Shown: positions 49,601 to 58,385 of the stretch, piece by piece
How the letters are laid out: the number at the start of each line of letters is the position of its first letter
Numbering within the stretch: the first letter of the stretch is position 1
Assembly: GCA_950022655.1 (NCBI GenBank)
Contig: OX465580.1
Location: 45,072,028 to 45,136,027, forward strand
Source: Alentia gelatinosa
Taxonomy: Eukaryota > Annelida > Polychaeta > Phyllodocida > Polynoidae
Length of the DNA: 64,000 nt
Direction of reading: 5' to 3'
Notes under the pieces: model-generated
Database searches by the model: none
Seen by the model: only the letters and a program-made list of their open reading frames with translations
Told to the model about the DNA's origin: nothing
Translations under genes and position numbers: made by a program

Positions 49601-52600
49601 TTGCCAGTCCTCATTACTGTATGGTTAGTTCTCTTGAACTTATCATACCCTCGTCAAGAAGCAGAACAGCACAGACAGCATGGCAATGTAATTTGATGAA
49701 CTCGAGTTACATTCTAACCATGGTTCCACTGAAATGCCTTTCTTTGGGTTTTGTACATCACTCCAGAAGTTAGGGAAATGATATTGAATTATGCATAAAT
49801 TCTCACGGGTGCAACTGATATATTTGTGCATTGCAATACATTCCCTGTTATTGTTTCATTCTCTACTGATTTGCATATTATTGAGTTGGATTGCAAACAC
49901 ATTATTATACATACATTTTCCCATACCTATGCACCCTGTTCTCTTTCCTGTATTCCGGGAATATAATGTACATCTTGTTGTTTCAGGCCGCCAAAACGAA
50001 ACAGCGGATCAAGGAGGAACAAATGCAGATTAAGGTGGTTGAGCGCTCGCAGCAGATCCAAGTTCAGGAGCAGGAGATCATCCGCCGAGAGCGCGAGCTG
50101 GACGCCACCGTCCGCAAGCCTGCCGAGGCCGAGAAGTACAAGCTGGAGAAACTGGCCGAGGCCAACAGGTCAGCATCTGATGACGAAGTATCTAGCAATA
50201 TAGACCATCTAAAGCCGGCAGACCTGTCCATTTTCATAAATGATACAGAGACGGCTGTTTTCCTATTTTCCAAGGAAATCCTTAGTTTTCATTTTCAGTT
50301 TGTAAGATTATTTTTTCTTGTTTAAAACAAAGGGTAAGTTGGGCCTCATTCACACCAATAAACAGTGGTTGAAACCTACCTACAAACTGCATTCCATGGC
50401 TGATACCATGTATTTCCCAATGTTTCTTAGTCTCGCTTCAGTAAATTCCACAGAAAAATATTTCCTATTTCGTTCATGACCGACACTGACATCCTTGATA
50501 ATAGGGAGTGTAACCTGTCATAAGAGGGAGTGTAACTTGGTGATAAATTCACGTTAGAATGTTTTCTTAGGCATATATTTATGTATATACCACTGAGATT
50601 ATCAAACATTTATTCCCAACACACCTTTGTTCAAAATTAAAGTTCTTTTTACACCTTGAAGTTTCATATTTAGAATGTCTAGGATGTATCCATTATATAC
50701 ATTTATATTGAGAATAGGAAAGGGAGTATGTATTTTCTGTTGTAGCTATACATTTTCACACAGAAATGTTTATCTTCTACTAGGAACCGTATTGTTCTGG
50801 AGGCTGAAGCCAACGCGGAGGCCATCCAGGTATGTATCTTACCCAAACTTAAAGTTGCTGAAAGAGTCCTCCTCGAGGGTAACTAGTATACCAGCCTTGT
50901 TAAAACTTCATTTACCCTTCAGTACATTAGAAATTACAATTAAATACCCCAAGTAATTGCCTGTTTTCCTACAACCATCAAAGATTATTTCAAAATGTTA
51001 TGCTTCTCTGTAAAAGGTTTTTTTTTCTGATAAATGGGCAAAGTTTTGATAGATTACTCTTTTTGAAATTAGATACCAGTAATTGAAGGTTTGTCGACTT
51101 ATATTAAATGTTTTCATTTCAAAGAAAACTTAAGTTAACAAAACTGGTGTTTGTGTGTGAACAGCTGAAGGGAGATGCCGAGTCTTACGCCATTGAGGCT
51201 AAGGCTAAGGCCGAGGCAGAACAGATGGCGAAGAAGGCCGACGCCTGGAAGGACTACCAGGATGCCGCCATGATTGACATGGTGCTGGAAACATTGCCTA
51301 AGGTGAGCACATGGCTGCAGAGAAATATAAAATAATGATGTCATAACTAAGGAAACGTCACCGAGTTCCTATGAATTTACATGTTTTAGCAGTATCGTTT
51401 TTGCATAGTAAATGTAATTTATGATTTTTGTGGTTGAAAAGATGCATTTTCTATAAAAAAGGAAAATGGCACCCAAGCTCACTCCATTAAGAGAATTTTT
51501 AAACACCATAATTTTGTGATTTGTCTCAAAAGTAGCTTCCTAAAATACAATCCTAAAGAGCTTCGTTTTGATAAACTGCATTAGTGCTGACATCATTCAG
51601 TGGATTCCCCCTCCACCATGTGCGTTCTTGGGGACCAACAATGCATCGGCCCCAGCCTATCTCTATGGGAGTTCTGAGCTCATTCAGAATTATGTCATAT
51701 TTCTTAGTAAAATCTAAATATTTAAAGAAATTATGGATTAAGAAGGATACTAGACAGATTTCTCAAGTTTATATGTAAAGACGTTGCAATAGGTAGCTCA
51801 CGACCACAGTAATAAAGATTTCTCAAGTTTATTTCTACTCTCCCTCCCTTAATCGAACGATTCCAACCACTACAGACCAGATTAAATATCAGGGGGCCAG
51901 GTCATGACTGAGTGAGTGAGTAGTCACTCACTAGGTCACTGCACACACGACTGTTAAGCGGGCATGGGAGGCAGCCAACTCACACAGAGCTCTCCACATT
52001 GGTTATCAAAAGAAATGAAATATTACAGCTCTAACGACTAGGTTATTCAGTATATTTGAGCAAACGTTTTCTCTATATAAAGATTTCATGAAGTATCATT
52101 TGTGATGTTTATCTAGGTGGCTGCTGAAGTAGCAGCGCCCATCTCCCAGGTCAAGAGGGTGACGATGGTATCATCCGGAAAGGGAGAAATCGGAGCCGCC
52201 AAACTCACCAGCGAAGTGCTCCAGGTGGTGGAGAAACTGCCGACTGTCATCGAGGGACTCACCGGCGTCAATATTCTGAAGGTACCTCATAAACTATGTT
52301 ACCCAAAATATAGAACTGCTTTCACAGTTTTACCAAGTGCCGAGACATCCAAGCGCAGAGTATTCAGTATTCAGTCTTGAAACCTGCTGCATACTTTTAT
52401 TACGGGCTGTATAAGGAAGTTGACCTCGACGTTGATTGCATATTGTCCTCATATATATTCCATAAGTATATAACACATTATATCAAGTAATGCACCAGGA
52501 AGACTTTCCTTGTGGATCTTTCTCCCTATTTCGGGTATAAACCCCATTTTTGCATTCAATTAGAAATCCAGTTTGGAGTTAATTTCTAGATTTAGGAAAA

Positions 52601-52976
52601 CGAGGCGAATGCACTTCTGTCATCAACCGATGCTACCTTGAAGAAAAAAAAAAAGGGGAAAAAATGGAGTTAATTTATAGTAATGTTTCTTGGAAACTTT
52701 GAAATTTGGTCACATTTAAACAATTACCCACTTTATGTTCTGGTTATGTGTCGGAAACAAAGGCCCAGAGATCCACTTTTTAGCGATGGCTCTCGTTCTA
52801 CCTTTTACCCTGTAAAACAGCCAGTTTATTTGAATTGGTTTTCGCAAGATTTTTTTTTTCGAACAGTGTAAACCCTAGCCACATACTCCAATCTGGTTTT
52901 CGCAAGAATACTCAATTTGTATCCTCTTGTTTTACAGTCATTGAAGACTACCGGAGCCTCACAGAGACGCGTTTAA
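10615..52976 (+). CDS. FLOT1: Flotillin-1 gene, 12 exon positions with three tandemly duplicated exons
   Basis: Assembled from exons listed separately: 1 (10615-10663), 2 (36872-36947), 3a/3b, 4a/4b, 5 (44830-44949), 6a/6b, 7 (49243-49395), 8 (49987-50168), 9 (50784-50829), 10 (51165-51302), 11 (52117-52281), and a tentative 12 (52938-52976). With one copy of each duplicated exon the frame closes throughout and gives about 432 residues, near the usual flotillin-1 length (about 427). The N-terminus [17 protein letters not shown] is the flotillin-1 signature. Residues to about 190 form the SPFH/PHB domain, and about 190-365 are the Ala/Glu-rich flotillin coiled coil. Flotillins are membrane-inserted scaffold proteins on the cytosolic face of plasma membrane and endosomes; they hetero-oligomerise with flotillin-2 and act in endocytosis and signalling (family knowledge). 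Intron 1 is about 26.2 kb. The motif set, not overall similarity alone, favours flotillin-1 over flotillin-2. The last exon is the only uncertain part. Confidence 0.95.
11733..12234. mobile_element. 502-bp non-autonomous element with 14-bp inverted ends
   Basis: ATTCTCCGATCCGG (11733-11746) is perfectly inverted at 12221-12234. There is no transposase ORF inside. It lies next to a pogo-type terminus, TACGCAGGATTCTACTGTA (about 11694-11712), in flotillin intron 1. Confidence 0.6.
12255..12605. repeat. Rearranged copy of the 9105-9640 foldback element
   Basis: The first part (12266-12345) is in the same orientation as 9112-9180. The rest (12355-12600) is the reverse complement of about 9255-9640, including one hairpin arm pair GTAAACCACGAG ... 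CGAGTGGTTTAC. This mixed orientation is typical of foldback elements. Confidence 0.7.
12610..13860. repeat. Cluster of long palindromes (foldback family)
   Basis: Palindrome A is 13022-13172 (arms ATATAACGTCCAACCATGCT and its imperfect inverse). Palindrome B is 13424-13568 (GAAAACGTAGTGACTGGGCC arm, with GATGCC inside). Palindrome C is 13664-13790, a shorter relative of A. Single arms of the same family lie at 12618-12730. CGGACCA(C/G)...GGTCCG mini-hairpins repeat between them. No proteins are encoded. Confidence 0.8.
14175..14340. repeat. Inverted copy of the 9105-9275 repeat
   Basis: Reverse complement of the left-hand block, from CCATGGTTTTGAGGCC to TTTGTATACGATGGATAATA. It closes a roughly 5-kb inverted-repeat frame that contains flotillin exon 1. 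Confidence 0.7.
14830..15011. mobile_element. pogo/Tigger-like MITE
   Basis: Left end TACAGTTGAACCCCGCGTAA and right end inverse of TACAGTAGAACCCCGCC, each closed by TA, the pogo/Tigger target duplication. It is 182 bp with subterminal CGCTTA(C/A)GCGGGG-like motifs. Related fragments lie at about 11660-11712 and 34997-35170. Confidence 0.7.
15012..18460. other. Intron 1, no supported feature
   Basis: AT-rich intronic sequence with a short TA/CA microsatellite at about 16596-16622. Open frames are short and have no recognisable domain. Confidence 0.6.
18468..18600. repeat. Dispersed repeat copy 1
   Basis: Shares TTTTCCAAGGAAATCCT, TTTTCATTTTCAGTTT and CTCATTCACACCAAT(A/T)A, in order, with 50255-50370 (same strand). 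An inverted shorter copy is at 22080-22160. The family is not identified. Confidence 0.7.
20207..20271 (+). pseudogene. Reverse-transcriptase fragment
   Basis: Translates as [20 protein letters not shown], resembling the FxDxxKAFDxIxHxxL motif of non-LTR reverse transcriptases. The frame is broken on both sides. The match is short, so this is a relic call only. Confidence 0.4.
20272..26860. other. Intron 1, mostly unassigned
   Basis: Contains the inverted dispersed-repeat copy at 22080-22160 and a poly-G tract at about 22890-22902. At 25100-26530 it holds a set of short diverged GATTCTCACCGA/ATCGGGTCGG-type repeats, also seen at 30413-30520. No gene is supported. Confidence 0.5.
26868..27045 (+). 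mobile_element. tRNA-derived SINE candidate
   Basis: TGGCGCAGTGGG (26879-26890) matches a pol III A box. About 45 bp later TTCGGTTCCTGATC is a degenerate B box. The tail GTCGGTGGTTAGGGTCAGTC recurs in diverged form at about 34755-34830. No A-rich tail or target duplication was confirmed. Confidence 0.45.
29478..30028 (-). mobile_element. Solo LTR candidate (551 bp) with 4-bp target duplication
   Basis: Ends TGTAG...CTACA are flanked by TGTA on both sides (29474-29477, 30029-30032). On the minus strand there is a TATATAAGG promoter box (29887-29879) and, about 180 bp on, AATAAA (29701-29696), the order expected of U3-R-U5. No internal retroelement genes flank it, so it appears to be left by LTR-LTR recombination. 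The family is not identified. Confidence 0.6.
30175..30410. mobile_element. 236-bp MITE with 25-bp inverted ends
   Basis: AGTTTCAGGCCCAAACTTAC plus five bases (30175-30199) is inverted at 30386-30410 with one mismatch. Subterminal ACCCTCA-type motifs are inverted too. It lacks coding sequence. Confidence 0.65.
30536..30654. repeat. 119-bp near-perfect hairpin
   Basis: Outer arms CTGTGGACGAAAC/GTTTCGTCTACAG and inner arms GTCAGTTGTCGATTTCGTAC/GTACGAAATCGACGACTGAC-like (30563-30586 with 30604-30627) pair around a GCC...GGC loop. Confidence 0.75.
32634..32731. mobile_element. 98-bp miniature inverted-repeat element
   Basis: Perfect 13-bp ends ATTTGACCGAATA and TATTCGGTCAAAT. A second inner hairpin, GGTAAATGTGTAGG...CCTACATTTATCC, is visible. 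Confidence 0.65.
32775..32806. repeat. (CAAA)n microsatellite
   Basis: About seven uninterrupted CAAA units in flotillin intron 1. Confidence 0.9.
33946..34320 (+). pseudogene. Penelope-like GIY-YIG endonuclease relic
   Basis: The first frame reads [20 protein letters not shown] then VGQTK (33990-34056), a CxxxxxxIYCIxCxxC cluster followed by a GIY-YIG-type motif (here IQYVG). After a shift at about 34060 the next frame continues [20 protein letters not shown] and then GRPF...[15 protein letters not shown] at 34256-34258 replaces a usual Trp (KN*IHHLHT). This arrangement is typical of the C-terminal endonuclease of Penelope-like retroelements. The reverse transcriptase part is missing. Confidence 0.75.
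34997..35170. mobile_element. Degraded pogo/Tigger-like MITE
   Basis: Contains AGAACCCTGCGTAAGCAGAC and several (C/G)TTAAGCGGACA/CATAAGCGGGC motifs like those of the 14830-15011 element. The ends are eroded. Confidence 0.5.
35171..36871. other. End of intron 1, unassigned GC-richer patch
   Basis: At 36274-36590 overlapping open frames (about 93-99 codons) occur on both strands with no domain I recognise. The remainder is AT-rich intron ending in the exon 2 polypyrimidine tract. Confidence 0.4.
36872..36947 (+). CDS. FLOT1: Flotillin-1 exon 2
   Basis: After a pyrimidine-rich acceptor (CTTTCAG) it encodes [19 protein letters not shown] then IQKIQ and the first two bases of Arg. GGRVFV is conserved in flotillins. 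The exon must end at 36947 to meet both copies of exon 3 in frame, so the donor is GC (AG|GCAAGG) rather than GT. The residue equivalent to the palmitoylated Cys34 of human flotillin-1 is Gly here. Two adjacent Cys earlier in the exon (residues 18-19) are alternative acylation candidates. Confidence 0.92.
37993..38083 (+). CDS. FLOT1: Flotillin-1 exon 3a (first copy of a duplicated exon)
   Basis: 91 nt with acceptor TACAG and donor CAG|GTAAGG. After the split Arg codon it encodes [20 protein letters not shown] and [10 protein letters not shown], part of the SPFH domain (residues 43-72). It matches exon 3b at 27 of 30 residues and has the same length and phase. Including both copies would shift the frame. 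Confidence 0.92.
39088..39178 (+). CDS. FLOT1: Flotillin-1 exon 3b (second copy)
   Basis: 91 nt with acceptor TTATAG and donor CAG|GTAACG. It encodes [20 protein letters not shown] and [10 protein letters not shown]. The opening ISLNT is the canonical flotillin-1 form after QR. It differs from 3a at three positions (M/I, T/S, T/M) and has many silent differences. The copies are separated by a 1,004-nt intron. Confidence 0.92.
41138..41281 (+). CDS. FLOT1: Flotillin-1 exon 4a (first copy of a duplicated exon)
   Basis: 144 nt, phase 0 at both ends, acceptor CTTTCAG and donor GAG|GTACTG. It encodes the SPFH helix region beginning [20 protein letters not shown] and ending [12 protein letters not shown] (residues 73-120). 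It is intact and 40 of 48 residues match exon 4b. Confidence 0.93.
42420..42563 (+). CDS. FLOT1: Flotillin-1 exon 4b (second copy)
   Basis: 144 nt, phase 0 at both ends, acceptor GTTTCAG and donor GAG|GTAGTC. It begins [20 protein letters not shown] and ends [12 protein letters not shown]. Changes from 4a (4a first): H/L, T/C, M/L, A/G, E/D, K/R, M/Q, C/N. Third codon positions are heavily diverged while the protein is conserved, which means purifying selection on both copies. Confidence 0.93.
42564..44829. other. Intron between exons 4b and 5
   Basis: AT-rich. A tRNA-like fragment (GGTGGCACAGCAGTCTGATA, about 44517-44536) may be an old SINE. No duplicate of exon 4 or 5 was seen beyond the listed pair. 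Confidence 0.5.
44830..44949 (+). CDS. FLOT1: Flotillin-1 exon 5 (single copy)
   Basis: 120 nt, phase 0, acceptor CCTACAG and donor GAG|GTAACC. It encodes [20 protein letters not shown] then [20 protein letters not shown], the strongly conserved end of the SPFH domain (residues 121-160). I saw no second copy in the neighbouring introns. Confidence 0.95.
46149..46244 (+). CDS. FLOT1: Flotillin-1 exon 6a (first copy of a duplicated exon)
   Basis: 96 nt, phase 0, acceptor TCTCCAG and donor AGG|GTAATG. It encodes [20 protein letters not shown] then [12 protein letters not shown], where the SPFH domain passes into the coiled coil (residues 161-192). 28 of 32 residues match exon 6b. Confidence 0.93.
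47085..47180 (+). CDS. FLOT1: Flotillin-1 exon 6b (second copy)
   Basis: 96 nt, phase 0, acceptor ATTATAG and donor AAG|GTGATG. It encodes [20 protein letters not shown] then [12 protein letters not shown]. Differences from 6a (6a first): T/A, K/I, G/T, R/K, so the 6b form has two fewer charged or polar side chains near the coiled-coil start. ARTAQV and ARIGEAEA are the usual flotillin-1 forms. Confidence 0.93.
47181..49242. other. Intron between exons 6b and 7
   Basis: A possible SINE head at about 47465-47515 (CAGTGGTAAGGCGGTTGCCT). At 48090-48180 a piece of the 12.6-13.8 kb foldback family (GGAACCCCGTTCC mini-palindrome, TATATGATAA). No further exon is supported. Confidence 0.4.
49243..49395 (+). 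CDS. FLOT1: Flotillin-1 exon 7
   Basis: 153 nt, phase 0, acceptor CGTCTAG and donor CAG|GTATGT. It encodes 51 residues beginning [20 protein letters not shown] and containing [20 protein letters not shown], the first part of the flotillin coiled coil. Confidence 0.94.
49461..49560. repeat. 49-bp tandem duplication in intron 7
   Basis: Two copies of AGCGCTG(A/G)TCGTTATTGCC...CTTGCCGCCATAT, starting at 49461 and 49510. Confidence 0.85.
49987..50168 (+). CDS. FLOT1: Flotillin-1 exon 8
   Basis: 182 nt, acceptor TTTCAG and donor AG|GTCAGC. It begins [20 protein letters not shown] and contains [14 protein letters not shown] and [19 protein letters not shown], core flotillin coiled-coil motifs. 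It ends after two bases of Arg, completed by exon 9. Confidence 0.94.
50255..50370. repeat. Dispersed repeat copy 3 in intron 8
   Basis: Same strand and motif order as 18468-18600, ending in CTCATTCACACCAATAAACAG. It begins soon after exon 8, so the read-through frame from exon 8 ends in repeat DNA. Confidence 0.7.
50784..50829 (+). CDS. FLOT1: Flotillin-1 exon 9 (46-nt small exon)
   Basis: Acceptor TACTAG and donor CAG|GTATGT. It completes Arg and encodes [15 protein letters not shown], matching the EAEAEA segment of flotillins. It was found by phase and motif. Confidence 0.9.
51165..51302 (+). CDS. FLOT1: Flotillin-1 exon 10
   Basis: 138 nt, phase 0, acceptor GAACAG and donor AAG|GTGAGC. 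It encodes [20 protein letters not shown] then [20 protein letters not shown] and LETLPK. The [10 protein letters not shown] string is diagnostic for flotillin. Confidence 0.94.
52117..52281 (+). CDS. FLOT1: Flotillin-1 exon 11
   Basis: 165 nt, phase 0, acceptor ATCTAG and donor AAG|GTACCT. It encodes [20 protein letters not shown] then [20 protein letters not shown] and [15 protein letters not shown], the conserved C-terminal flotillin segment. If the donor were not used, the frame would run on to a stop at 52378-52380. Confidence 0.93.
52938..52976 (+). CDS. FLOT1: Probable flotillin-1 terminal exon 12
   Basis: A strong pyrimidine-rich acceptor (CTCTTGTTTTACAG) precedes an in-phase stretch [12 protein letters not shown] ending at TAA, 656 nt after exon 11. 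Flotillin-1 C-termini after LTGVxI are short (about ten residues), poorly conserved and basic, which fits. Less likely alternatives are read-through to 52380, or a later short exon at about 56735-56767 (weaker acceptor) with AATAAA at 56941. Confidence 0.5.
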   Translation, partial: SLKTTGASQRRV

Positions 52977-55900
52977 CGAACCACTCCAAACTTACCCGTG
53001 ATCTTGGATCGACTGTTACCGTTGCAGAAAGCCAAGTAAACCTCAAAAGTCAAACCATGCGTTTACTCACTGCGAAAAGGTATTCATTGCAGTGGCGTTG
53101 TAATACTATGCCCTGGGAACCAATCAAACAGCGGTAGCCACATCTTTGTCGTCCTTTGGAAACATAAATCATCTTAATTGTGTTGACTGTGGTATTTTTG
53201 ACTCATACGAAATTACCATGGGAGATGCAGACAGCTGATGTGGAATCTAGGCTTCTTTTATGAGCATTTTTTTTTCAAGCTAAAGAGTATTACATGCTGG
53301 GACCGTATAGCATTCCTGGGTTGTGTGACGAAATAGCCAGAGGAAAAAACATACTGTGACTTCTACAGACTACGAGATATTGAAGGATTATCTTCAGTGA
53401 GACGTCAGTGTAATTCCAGACCCTGGAAGGTAGTGCCCTCACATATATATAACAAACGCGTTGCATCTCTTCTTCAAGGCGCCCCTGACATGGTATCTTG
53501 TATGTGTGTAACCATTGTATTCTACATGTTCACTATAATCACCCTGCCATTAACTAGTCATATGAACAAAGTTGTTATCACTCAAACGAATTTCTAGAAA
53601 ATCTTTGGTAAATGAATTGTTTGTATCGCATTATTCAAACTCTATGGAGCAGCAGTATGCAGAATTATGGTATTATCGCCCATGCGTGTTTCATGCTTAA
53701 TGATGGCATCCATCTGAGAGATCCCCTCAACAGAGTCAACTGTGGTGAGGGTGGTAGCTCAGATAATAGAATTCATCAATCCAAAGGGCCGCCTTTTCCC
53801 TATTACTCACTAACCCGACTCGCATGAATGAATTCTCACCAGAAGCCCCCACAATGATTATCCGTGAAGGCACCATGTCTCTTCACTATGAAACTACAGA
53901 GGAATATAACCCGTCCGAAAAAAAGATAAAATTGAAGTAAAACAGAAATTTTGGGGACTGCTTCTCGGCTTGTTCTGGTTAGACGTTGGTAATACTGTCT
54001 AGCACTGCTGAGTGACTTGATACGTAGCCTCGGCCCGTTCTCTGGCCCCGGGCCGCTGATCCTGCCTTCATTCTGTCAGAATTTCTACCTCGTTTGTTCA
54101 TACTGTCGCAGGGTATCTCTGTCTATAAAGTGAAAAGCAGTGAAAGAATTCACCAGGAATCTGTATTGTTTTTGACTGAAGTCTCTTGTATCGGATCCCT
54201 GTGCGTGCTGTCTGCAAAATGGCCAAAAAAACTCGCTCGTTAATTGATTACCAACCACCTATATTTAATTACCACTCGCAGCTATATTATATACTCACGA
54301 GTAGAAGTCATGTAGTCGGTCATTCGTACTGAGGTTCTCTCTGTATTATGAGATAGGAGAAGACCTCTATGATAATAAATACCCATGTTTTTCCCTTATT
54401 ACCTTGAATTAGGGGAGAGAGGTTGAGATAAGGAAATAATGTACTGTATTCCAAGGTTAAAGCAGCAGATTCAGTAAATTGTACTCCAATAATCCAATAA
54501 AGTGTGTTGTCTGCATGAATGTGCTCTGTTGTATCGTGCAATATTCCTTTACATGTACCTGTACAATACAATTTCTCTGCTGACGTGAGCTCATATTAAG
54601 TAACCACCTACACTTACCATCCGATCGACCACCCTACATTTATATATCTCTCTGTGTGTTATGTCGCCGGGCATCGACGCCCATGTAGTAAAACACTCAG
54701 ACTTTTATAGCGAACCTTTTTGAGAGCAGGGCTTCAGTATGTGTCTCATCAGGCGAGCAGTCGACAGCGTGTACAGAATACCATCAGGAGCTGGTGCGCA
54801 GTCATGATGTACTGATTTCAGTTTTGGGTTCTCCATGTCATTATAATGTTGCTGCGACTTGTAATCTCTTTATTACATCAGAATTTCTTCAATTGGTTTT
54901 TAAAGAAAAAGAGAAGGCGCAACAGTTGTATGATACCAGGAAATGCGCCTAAACTTCAGGGTCTTGTTTCAGAGTAGAAAACAGTATGAGCCTTATGAAT
55001 TGTTGTTTGTTACTTTGTTCCCCAAAGTTGTCCTTACCGGCAGATGTAGAATATAAGTCAAGGAGTTCACCTTGCCGCAAGGGATTTCTCTAGATCGTCC
55101 CAATTTGTCATGTTGCCTGATTCTTGCAGCTGGTCACGAAAGAAACTGTTGTCCTAAGCTAACTAAATATGTAGCTAACTTCATGGTATACTTGATTTAA
55201 ATCCTAAAAAAGGCTAATTGCATTATACGTTATCGTTAGTCTACTTCGTGTAAAGAGTATATTTGTTATGAGATATATTAGTATTACAATATTTTATACC
55301 AGATCTTTTTGTACTGAAATGTTGCACTTTTTGCACTGGCATGGAGTCGCTACTTCGTTTGCCCTGTTTTCACCATACTAAGTGACCAGGCTTATTTCCT
55401 ATTATTCGTTATTTTATCTTTAATCATAATTATTATTTAATATGATTCGGGGGCACTGGAGTACTTTTTATTTTGGGCATTTATCACATTAGGCTTTAAC
55501 ACTTTACTGGTCAGCATTACAGTAATATCAAAAGAAGGAATAGTTATCCTTTATCGTTTCTACCTGTAAATTCTCCTATTCTTTGATCTGAAGTAGTAGA
55601 TAACTGAATTATGCGCTGCACATGCTGAATGACTTTTTAGTCTGAGGTGTATACATTTATACAAACCAAGGCAAAAACGAAATCCCTGTCCTCTTTTCTA
55701 TTTTCATAATGCCTGTAATAAAAGACCTCTTTGCCTTAACTCGACATTTGCAGTGTGGATGATTTTCTCGCTGCGATAGCGTCGTAGTTTGAACTACATT
55801 TCTGGTAGCTGAGGAAACGTGATTGCAAAGTAAAACCGAAAAGGTAGTAGTTGATATTTGTCGTACTAGATTGCTTTGATAGACAAAGTAGCTAAAAAAA

Positions 55901-57940
55901 GGTATTGCAAAGTCATCGTACAATATACCTAAAATTTGCATCTCATATAGTGTTCAAACTAAGAAAACCTTTTTAAACTTTACTAATTGCAATAAACTAT
56001 TAAACAAATGCTCTCCCTAGTTATATTTACAAATAATGTTCTTTCACTTTCCCCAACAAAATCTGTTCTCTGGCTGCAGTCTGTGCATTGCAGTACATTG
56101 TAGCCATAACGTATTGTTGGTCATATTTTGTACTCTGCAGACTGCGAACTGCCAGTCCCAAAGTGCCTAACTTCTCCACATAGACAGGCGCATGATGTCA
56201 TGTCAGAGTTGGTGGTATCGTACTAAGTTTTAACTAACTACTCTCCTGGAACGAAACCGTAGGCTCGTGTTGTTACTAGGGGAACCCAAGAAAAATCAAA
56301 CTGTATTTTTTTAATTATGTCATCTTTGTTACGCTTGTGCGAGATACATGAATCTACTGTTTAGGGTAGCATTTGAATTAGCGATGTGTGAATAGTTTGC
56401 AAGAGGATCAACGTGTTTTCATTATAATATCATCCGTTCTCCTTGGTCAGATTACAGGATTTCAACTGGTACACATATTTTTGTATAATTCTGTTCAACG
56501 AATTCTGTACACATCCGAGGCAGGATTTTGACACTGGAGTTTTTTATTACACAAAAAATGGGAAGATTCTCTTATATTTCATTAGTCTTATTTATTAGAT
56601 AAAACCAGAAAGATATTGACAGCACAACAGTAAGTTAAAAAGTTAACCGAAATGCATAGGAGCACATCTCTCTGTCTCTGTATCTCTTATTCATATAATC
56701 CCAATGTCCCTCTCTCTCCTGTCTTCCACGAGGCAGACACTTACCAGGTAATTTCAGCCCCCTGATTCTCTAACTCCAGGACTAGAATGATGTGAAGGTT
56801 TTAGAGTGAGTTGTGTTGCTACAGTCCGAGGACGTGATCAGTCCCCAGGTCCTGAACATTGTACATCTTCTCCTCTTGTTTTATTATCGGCCTGTAATCA
56901 TTATGTACTCAATGTCCGGACTTGTATCAAGTAGACGATGAATAAAAACTGATAACACTAAATTTTTGTCACAATGTATACTTAGTCTTTATCACATGCC
57001 CGATTTGAAGGTTCATAATGATAATATAATTAGCAGATAAAAACCGTGATTTACAGTGTTCTATATTTTTAGAAAAAAGATTGTTCAATCAGCAGCACAG
57101 GGGCCCCTGTGCCCTAACCTTGAACTCCTACGATATCTTTTTTACTGACAACGTGTAGACAGTATAACCCGGTAACAATCAGATAGGTTTTGTAGGCGCA
57201 TTTTATTTATTATTTTATAAGAGAGCTGAAAGTTCTCCGTTTATTAATCCAGAAAAAAGCAGGTATATAGTCAAAGTAGTAACTTGTCTATTCTTTATGA
57301 ACATGTGAGTAATCCATCGATGCATAATTATACATGTATATCCAATAGACCACACTTGCTCACTCCAATGATAAATAATAACTGGAAAAAGGAAACATAC
57401 CAGAACCTCGCACCAGAGAAACAAATATAGAATGTTTCCACATAGTTCCTGCACTATCTTAAAAAAAACTCGATAATAAGCGCATTTTATTGAACTGACG
57501 TTTTGAACCAAGGTGTTCTTTATCAAGGTTATAATCTTACAGATATTAATGCATTAGGTACCTTGTGAGTCCATCCCTACATTTGGTAACTGAAGTTCTT
57601 AGTCATTACATGTTTCTATCAAATTTATTTTGATTCATAGTCGATCGGTGGTCTGTTTAATTAGATAACTTCGAAATGGTTTTAACATGGATGACTAGTA
57701 TGAATAGGGGGTCCCTGGGTATAGTTCTAGGTGGTATCCCCCCTCCCCCTTCTGGGCAATTTGAGAAATCAAGCATGGGAGACCTCAATAAAGTATGTAC
57801 GCAGCAAGGTATGGGGGGGGGGGGGGGGGTGTCCAGACCAAATGCATACAGAAGCGAACGGGGAGGGAGGTTGACTTGATTTACCATACACCTGTATAAC
57901 GCAAATTCATAAAAGAATTGCAATGTCTTGCATAAGCATG
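52977..57940. other. Downstream of flotillin, no supported gene
   Basis: AT-rich with short unconvincing frames. A possible polyadenylation signal AATAAA is at 56941. Poly-G tracts of about 19 bases (57809-57828) and C/T-rich neighbours suggest an old repeat at 57700-57870. Confidence 0.5.
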
Positions 57941-58206
57941 TATATAAGTGTAGCGGTCGCCGGCTCTAGCTCTCCTGGTGTTTACCCATGGATTAGATCC
58001 TATCCATCCCGGCAGTGAGACTGCTGTCCTATGTGGTTTTATAGGGGTGAACACACACTTTTTTGCCAGCCCAAAAAGGTCAGCAGTCCAGATTTTACTC
58101 AATCAAATGTAAAAACTGTCTTGACATTTCTCCATAGAAAAATGTCTAAGTCTAACTTTTTGGCATGCAACAATGGCTAAGCCTTGATTTTTCACTGTGG
58201 AAAAAA

Positions 58207-58385
58207 GACTTTTATTTAGACTGATAGCACTCAGCAGTATTACAAAGCAGGTTTCCATGTGCGACCGATATCACATAGTAAACAATCATTCCTGTGGGAA
58301 AATAACAATTATTTTTTAAAGACTTTTATTTAGACTGATAGCACTCAGCAGTATTACAAAGTTGGTTTCCATGTGCGACCAATTG
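58207..58385. repeat. 114-bp-spaced direct repeat
   Basis: GACTTTTATTTAGACTGATA through TTTCCATGTGCGACC occurs at 58207 and 58321, nearly identical over about 60 bp. Confidence 0.85.

Noticed and set aside
53397..53827. Short ORFs downstream of flotillin as a separate gene
   Set aside because: Short, no domains, and no splice or promoter logic.
56735..56767. ADTYQVISAP-stop as the flotillin last exon
   Set aside because: The acceptor (CACGAG) is poor, and the candidate at 52938 is closer and has a much better acceptor; kept only as an alternative.
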